From the NCBI GenBank assembly GCA_018398815.1, contig CM031610.1, forward strand, positions 33,880,355-33,944,354: 64,000 bases of DNA, read 5' to 3'. The translations under genes and the position numbers were made by a program. The notes under the pieces are model-generated. The model was given only the letters and a program-made list of their open reading frames with translations, had not been told where the DNA came from and did not search any database. Positions 63,702-64,000 of the stretch are shown here, piece by piece. This stretch comes from Conus ventricosus. Lineage: Eukaryota > Mollusca > Gastropoda > Neogastropoda > Conidae. Every line of letters begins with the position of its first letter. Position 1 is the first letter of the stretch.

Positions 63702-63909
63702 TGAGTGAGGATTTGATAATTTTTAATGCCTCTTTTATTTTGATGCATTTATTTCTTACAGTTTGGGGAGGGGAGGGGGTTGGTGTTTTAAAAAATGACA
63801 AACTTCCTATGATTATTCAGTTGACGGGTGTGGGAAGAAGAATGCTGGCTTATCCGTTGGAACCTCGGCTGTCTAAAGCACTCCTGTTAGCTACTGACTA
63901 TGGCTGTCT
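37371..63909 (+). CDS. DHX33: DHX33 orthologue, DEAH-box RNA helicase, 3' end beyond window
   Basis: DHX33 is an ATP-dependent RNA helicase reported in rRNA synthesis, translation initiation and innate RNA sensing. Fourteen exons join in frame with canonical splice sites into about 462 residues. All superfamily 2 DEAH motifs are present: [14 protein letters not shown], Ia [63 protein letters not shown]. The remainder, up to [13 protein letters not shown], matches the winged-helix and ratchet region. Similarity to vertebrate DHX33 is higher than I would expect for other DEAH proteins (for example [19 protein letters not shown] versus [19 protein letters not shown], and [16 protein letters not shown]). 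The N-terminus is short: 34 residues precede GETGSGKT, against roughly 90 in human. The C-terminal OB-fold exons lie beyond the right edge. Most introns hold transposable elements. Confidence 0.95.
38716..39010. repeat. 25-bp minisatellite, 12 copies
   Basis: Unit GAGTGCACATGAAACAAACT plus 5 bases. Later copies change to CACATAAAAC, so the array has two homogenised variants. Confidence 0.95.
39015..39572 (+). pseudogene. Degraded LINE reverse transcriptase fragment
   Basis: Across shifted frames it reads [19 protein letters not shown], then [40 protein letters not shown] and [11 protein letters not shown]. This is the order of conserved blocks of a Jockey/CR1-group reverse transcriptase. It carries stops and frameshifts, and a poly-G run follows at once. 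Confidence 0.88.
39573..39608. repeat. Poly-G tract (36)
   Basis: An uninterrupted run of 36 G in DHX33 intron 1. Confidence 0.95.
40348..40481 (+). CDS. DHX33: DHX33 exon 2, helicase motif I
   Basis: Acceptor TTGTTTCAG, donor GTCTGT. It codes [35 protein letters not shown] and SGKTTQIPQ (Walker A). Phase 1 in, phase 0 out. Confidence 0.96.
40767..40840. repeat. (CA)n microsatellite
   Basis: A CA tract with one interruption, 27 bases before the hAT-like element. Confidence 0.95.
40868..41344. mobile_element. hAT-like MITE in DHX33 intron 2
   Basis: CAGTGATGTAGATTT (40868-40882) and its exact reverse complement AAATCTACATCACTG (41330-41344) bound a 477-bp, CpG-rich interior. ATGATC flanks both ends. 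Inside, the palindrome AGGACACTGTGTCCT appears at 40899 and again, as its reverse-reading variant, near 40932. No coding region supported. Confidence 0.85.
42244..42294 (+). CDS. DHX33: DHX33 exon 3
   Basis: A 51-nt exon (acceptor GATTTCAG, donor GTAAGC) coding [17 protein letters not shown], the start of motif Ia. Phase 0 on both sides. Confidence 0.96.
42741..42830. repeat. (GT)n microsatellite after (TC)n
   Basis: TC-rich sequence (42636-42740) leads into a long GT tract in DHX33 intron 3. Confidence 0.95.
43093..43580. repeat. Compound (CA)n/(ACTC)n/(CACG)n microsatellite
   Basis: Almost 500 bases of CA dinucleotide, ACTC tetranucleotide and CACG tetranucleotide blocks, in alternating segments. 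Long ORFs over it are repeat artefacts. Confidence 0.97.
43864..43935 (+). CDS. DHX33: DHX33 exon 4, motif Ia
   Basis: A 72-nt exon (acceptor CTTTCCAG, donor GTATGG) coding [19 protein letters not shown] and EIGKE. Phase 0 on both sides. Confidence 0.96.
44525..45922 (+). mobile_element. piggyBac-like element, internally deleted
   Basis: TTAA at both ends (44521-44524, 45923-45926). The terminal sequences CCCTGTTACGCTGG and, reverse complemented, CCCTTACACTGG are related inverted repeats. The interior holds a transposase N-terminal remnant on the same strand. TTAA targeting with CCCT ends is diagnostic of piggyBac. Confidence 0.88.
44792..45343 (+). pseudogene. piggyBac transposase N-terminal remnant, frameshifted
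   Basis: It starts [19 protein letters not shown], with an acidic segment like other PGBD N-termini. After a frame change it continues [45 protein letters not shown] and, after another one-base shift, [18 protein letters not shown]. This matches the start of the DDE_Tnp_1_7 domain. The catalytic Asp region is missing. Confidence 0.88.
46053..46162 (+). CDS. DHX33: DHX33 exon 5
   Basis: A 110-nt exon (acceptor ATTTTACAG, donor GTATGT) coding [17 protein letters not shown] and [19 protein letters not shown]. It ends in phase 2. The vertebrate match is VGYTVRFDDVTSEDTRI and [10 protein letters not shown]. Confidence 0.96.
46322..46760. repeat. ~92-bp tandem repeat, 5 copies, each with a poly-C run
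   Basis: Units share TTCTCAGGACAACAGTGTCA, TTTTGATTTGACAAAG and TTGCCTTCCTTTCTCTGCTT, followed by C runs of different length (about 16 to 31). Confidence 0.95.
46855..47125 (-). mobile_element. SINE copy, internally deleted
   Basis: Includes the 3' end TCTGCGTACGCAGGCTGATA and body to CTCATTCGAAGGACT. It lacks the segment with the inverted CATCCATACCAACGG block and the tRNA head. Confidence 0.85.
47438..47508. repeat. (GT)n microsatellite
   Basis: A GT tract ending about 60 bases before DHX33 exon 6. Confidence 0.95.
47571..47688 (+). CDS. DHX33: DHX33 exon 6, DEAH box
   Basis: A 118-nt exon (acceptor TTTTGCTAG, donor GTCAGT) coding [39 protein letters not shown]. It contains motif II DEAH. 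Phase 2 in, phase 0 out. Confidence 0.97.
48013..48480 (-). mobile_element. Full-length tRNA-derived SINE with perfect 12-bp target duplication
   Basis: GATGGAGAGGAG flanks both sides (48001-48012, 48481-48492). Read on minus, the element starts GGAGGCCAGAATAGCTCAGT (A box), has a B-box-like GGGTTCAAATCTCC, then a ~330-base body and ends in an A-rich tail. Confidence 0.95.
48627..48725 (+). CDS. DHX33: DHX33 exon 7, SAT motif
   Basis: A 99-nt exon (acceptor CGTTGCAG, donor GTACTG) coding [19 protein letters not shown] and [14 protein letters not shown]. Phase 0 on both sides. Confidence 0.97.
48726..49288. other. DHX33 intron 7, GT-rich, no element recognised
   Basis: Imperfect TGTGTGAATG-type sequence at 48890-49030 and a T run at 49208; nothing else recognised. 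Confidence 0.6.
49289..49377 (+). CDS. DHX33: DHX33 exon 8
   Basis: An 89-nt exon (acceptor TGTTTCAG, donor GTAAGA) coding [17 protein letters not shown] and [12 protein letters not shown]. It ends in phase 2. Confidence 0.95.
49494..49740. repeat. (CA)n with ~70-bp higher-order repeat, 3 to 4 copies
   Basis: Units of CACAGCACGTATGTACACGC, ACACATACATGCAC and a CA run followed by GCATGCA. Confidence 0.92.
50354..50525 (+). CDS. DHX33: DHX33 exon 9, motif IV
   Basis: A 172-nt exon (acceptor ACTTGGCAG, donor GTGAGC). It reads [39 protein letters not shown] and [18 protein letters not shown]. Phase 2 in, phase 0 out. Confidence 0.97.
50606..50815 (-). mobile_element. Hammerhead-like repeat family, copy B
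   Basis: On minus it reads GATAAGTGACTGGTCGCTC, CCTGAAGGAGACCAAGG, AGGTCGAAACGCGTC, TGTTTTGTCTTGTAG and ends ATTTCCGCCTGCTGTCACCT. The same blocks occur in copies A and C. The core is imperfect (CTGAAGG for CTGANGA). Confidence 0.7.
51221..51362. repeat. (GT)n microsatellite with ~65-bp duplication
   Basis: Two GT tracts, each preceded by TTGGAAAATCATTTGTGTTC. Confidence 0.92.
51541..51638 (+). CDS. DHX33: DHX33 exon 10, motif V
   Basis: A 98-nt exon (acceptor GTTCCACAG, donor GTGAGT) coding [18 protein letters not shown] and [14 protein letters not shown], then two bases of Lys. Phase 0 in, phase 2 out. Confidence 0.96.
51639..52418. other. DHX33 intron 10, first part, nothing recognised
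   Basis: T-rich intron sequence without a recognisable element. Confidence 0.6.
52419..53150. repeat. Minisatellite-like repeat split by a SINE
   Basis: Blocks of TTAGTCAAAGGCAGATTTAC, TGATGTCGAAGGAGAAAGAA and GGCTGAAGGTTCACCTGTTC recur on both sides of the SINE (about four partial copies). Confidence 0.85.
52532..52988 (-). mobile_element. Full-length tRNA-derived SINE with 13-bp target duplication
   Basis: CTTAGATGCTCAT (52519-52531) and CTTAGATTCTCAT (52989-53001) flank it. On minus it starts GGGGCTGGAATAGCTCAGTG, with GTAGGGCGCCGGACTCATAA and the B box GGTTCGAATCTCCGCC. The anticodon-loop-like CTCATAA suggests a tRNA-Met-type ancestor. It ends in an A-rich tail. Confidence 0.95.
53151..54277. 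other. DHX33 intron 10, last part, nothing recognised
   Basis: Plain intron sequence with T-rich tracts; no element ends identified. Confidence 0.55.
54278..54451 (+). CDS. DHX33: DHX33 exon 11, motif VI
   Basis: A 174-nt exon (acceptor GCCTGCAG, donor GTCGTC, a weak donor). It codes [40 protein letters not shown] and [17 protein letters not shown]. Phase 2 on both sides. Confidence 0.96.
54920..55931. mobile_element. hAT-like element carrying a BED-type zinc-finger relic
   Basis: CAGACCTGCCAACC (54920-54933) and its exact reverse complement GGTTGGCAGGTCTG (55918-55931) bound the element. Flanks GAGTAC and GAGGAC suggest a 6-bp target duplication with one change. Near the left end TTACGC is repeated. 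The interior has a short zinc-finger coding remnant and a CA tract (55444-55540). Confidence 0.85.
55197..55440 (+). pseudogene. BED/hAT-type zinc-finger coding remnant
   Basis: ATG at 55197 begins [15 protein letters not shown] and stops. After a frame change it reads [38 protein letters not shown], the CxxC...H...H pattern that opens many hAT-derived proteins (vertebrate-type KxxxxCxxCxxxFSIxHGGxxDVxxHxxSxKH). No catalytic region follows. Confidence 0.75.
56421..56541. repeat. 31-bp tandem repeat, 4 copies
   Basis: Unit AATGACATTGCTGTTCATGC plus ATCAGGCCTCC. Confidence 0.95.
56963..57424 (-). pseudogene. LINE 3' fragment: RNase H end and Cys-rich tail
   Basis: On minus it reads [32 protein letters not shown] (the WVPSH...NExVDxAAK signature of RNase H in non-LTR elements), then [18 protein letters not shown] and [18 protein letters not shown], the C-terminal zinc-binding-like end. 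Open for 125 codons to the stop; 5' truncated next to a (GT)n tract. Confidence 0.85.
57507..57551. repeat. (GT)n at the DHX33 exon 12 acceptor
   Basis: About 22 GT dinucleotides ending 6 bases before the exon, taking the place of the polypyrimidine tract. Confidence 0.97.
57558..57648 (+). CDS. DHX33: DHX33 exon 12
   Basis: A 91-nt exon, donor GTGAGT, coding [20 protein letters not shown] and [10 protein letters not shown]. Its acceptor (TTACAG) follows directly on a (GT)n microsatellite and lacks a normal polypyrimidine tract. Phase 2 in, phase 0 out. Confidence 0.95.
57843..60519. repeat. ~145-bp satellite array, about 15 units, bounded by inverted 11-mers
   Basis: Units carry CTTGGCCGATCTTTGTGAAA, GGTATGTTCATTATGGGTCA, GATGATGCCCGATGTTTTAG, a self-complementary AGCCGTTACTAACGGCT and TTTTTCTTCTTTATGGAATA. 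The block is bounded by TACTCCCAGTT (57843-57853) and its exact reverse complement AACTGGGAGTA (60509-60519). It may be a mobile element with a tandem-repeat core. The palindromic element at 58322-58697 sits in one unit. Confidence 0.85.
58322..58697. mobile_element. Palindromic element with hammerhead-like cores, copy C
   Basis: Two 157-bp arms (58324-58480 and 58506-58662) are exact reverse complements around a 25-base spacer. CCCGATGTTTTA flanks the element (58310-58321, 58698-58709), a 12-bp target duplication inside one satellite unit. Each arm carries CTGACGA, GACCTAAGAGGTC, GAAAC in hammerhead order (right arm 58565-58590). Beyond the right arm is the family 3' end TTTCCGCCTGCAGTCGTCTC. 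Confidence 0.92.
60820..61110. repeat. Degenerate tandem repeat
   Basis: Irregular repeats of GCAGGGTCTTGGCAATCTGT and TTTTATAAAGTCC-type blocks. A short ORF over it is not supported as a gene. Confidence 0.6.
61401..61466 (+). CDS. DHX33: DHX33 exon 13
   Basis: A 66-nt exon (acceptor TTGTCAACAG, donor GTCTGC) coding [20 protein letters not shown] and WQ. Phase 0 on both sides. The vertebrate counterpart is AIAQLDLLGALEHKDDQ. Confidence 0.93.
61467..63820. other. DHX33 intron 13: simple repeats only
   Basis: Contains a C run (62702-62724), C13 at 62994, GA tracts and a (GT)n tract (63622-63700). No transposon boundaries or exons recognised. Confidence 0.6.
63821..63909 (+). CDS. DHX33: DHX33 exon 14
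   Basis: An 89-nt exon (acceptor ATTATTCAG, donor GTAAGT) coding [29 protein letters not shown]. It ends in phase 2. Further exons are outside the window. Confidence 0.95.
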
Positions 63910-64000
63910 GTAAGTACCACTGTCATGGTAATACCTAGGCTGATGAAATTTAAGAAAACTCTTCCACTCATGTGTAAAATGCTAATCACTGTACCCTGCG

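Overview
The window is animal nuclear DNA, not microbial. Every recognisable coding segment is a short exon bounded by GT..AG splice sites, introns run from hundreds of bases to several kilobases, and the rest is dense with CA/GT, GA, AT, poly-C and poly-G tracts and mobile elements. The two genes are conserved across Bilateria. The repeat style fits a marine invertebrate, probably a mollusc, but that is an inference and no sequence here fixes the species.

Layout. (1) Minus strand, about 33.7 kb down to 6.77 kb: the 5' part of an AMBRA1 orthologue, the autophagy and cullin-4 adaptor. I could place one non-coding 5' exon and 15 coding exons. The N-terminal WD40 half, a very long Ser/Thr-rich middle (including one 1.6 kb exon and a poly-Ser tract) and the first exon of the C-terminal WD40 half are present. 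The last exons lie beyond the left edge. (2) 33.7-37.4 kb: intergenic spacer with a LINE inserted into a tRNA-derived SINE, plus other repeats. (3) Plus strand, 37.37-63.91 kb and beyond the right edge: a DHX33 orthologue (DEAH-box RNA helicase). Fourteen exons join in frame from the start codon through all helicase motifs into the winged-helix/ratchet region. The two genes are divergent, head to head, with about 3.7 kb between them.

Mobile elements fill much of the non-coding space. They include a 4.6 kb element with 15-bp perfect terminal inverted repeats that splits a 51-bp minisatellite; four hAT-like elements with 5-6 bp target duplications; a 1.4 kb internally deleted piggyBac-like element with TTAA ends; a foldback element; a tRNA-derived SINE family (two copies with clear target duplications); three LINE fragments; and a family whose copies carry a hammerhead-ribozyme-like core. 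One member of that family is a perfect 157-bp-arm palindrome inserted with a 12-bp target duplication into a 145-bp satellite array in DHX33 intron 12.

The AMBRA1 copy has one clear single-base frame break in a G run within a WD40 exon, and a second unresolved phase conflict. They are most simply explained as homopolymer indels in the assembly but should be tested. The two genes do not form an operon and I see no direct functional link between them: AMBRA1 acts in autophagy and CUL4-DDB1 substrate recognition, DHX33 in RNA remodelling and ribosome biogenesis.
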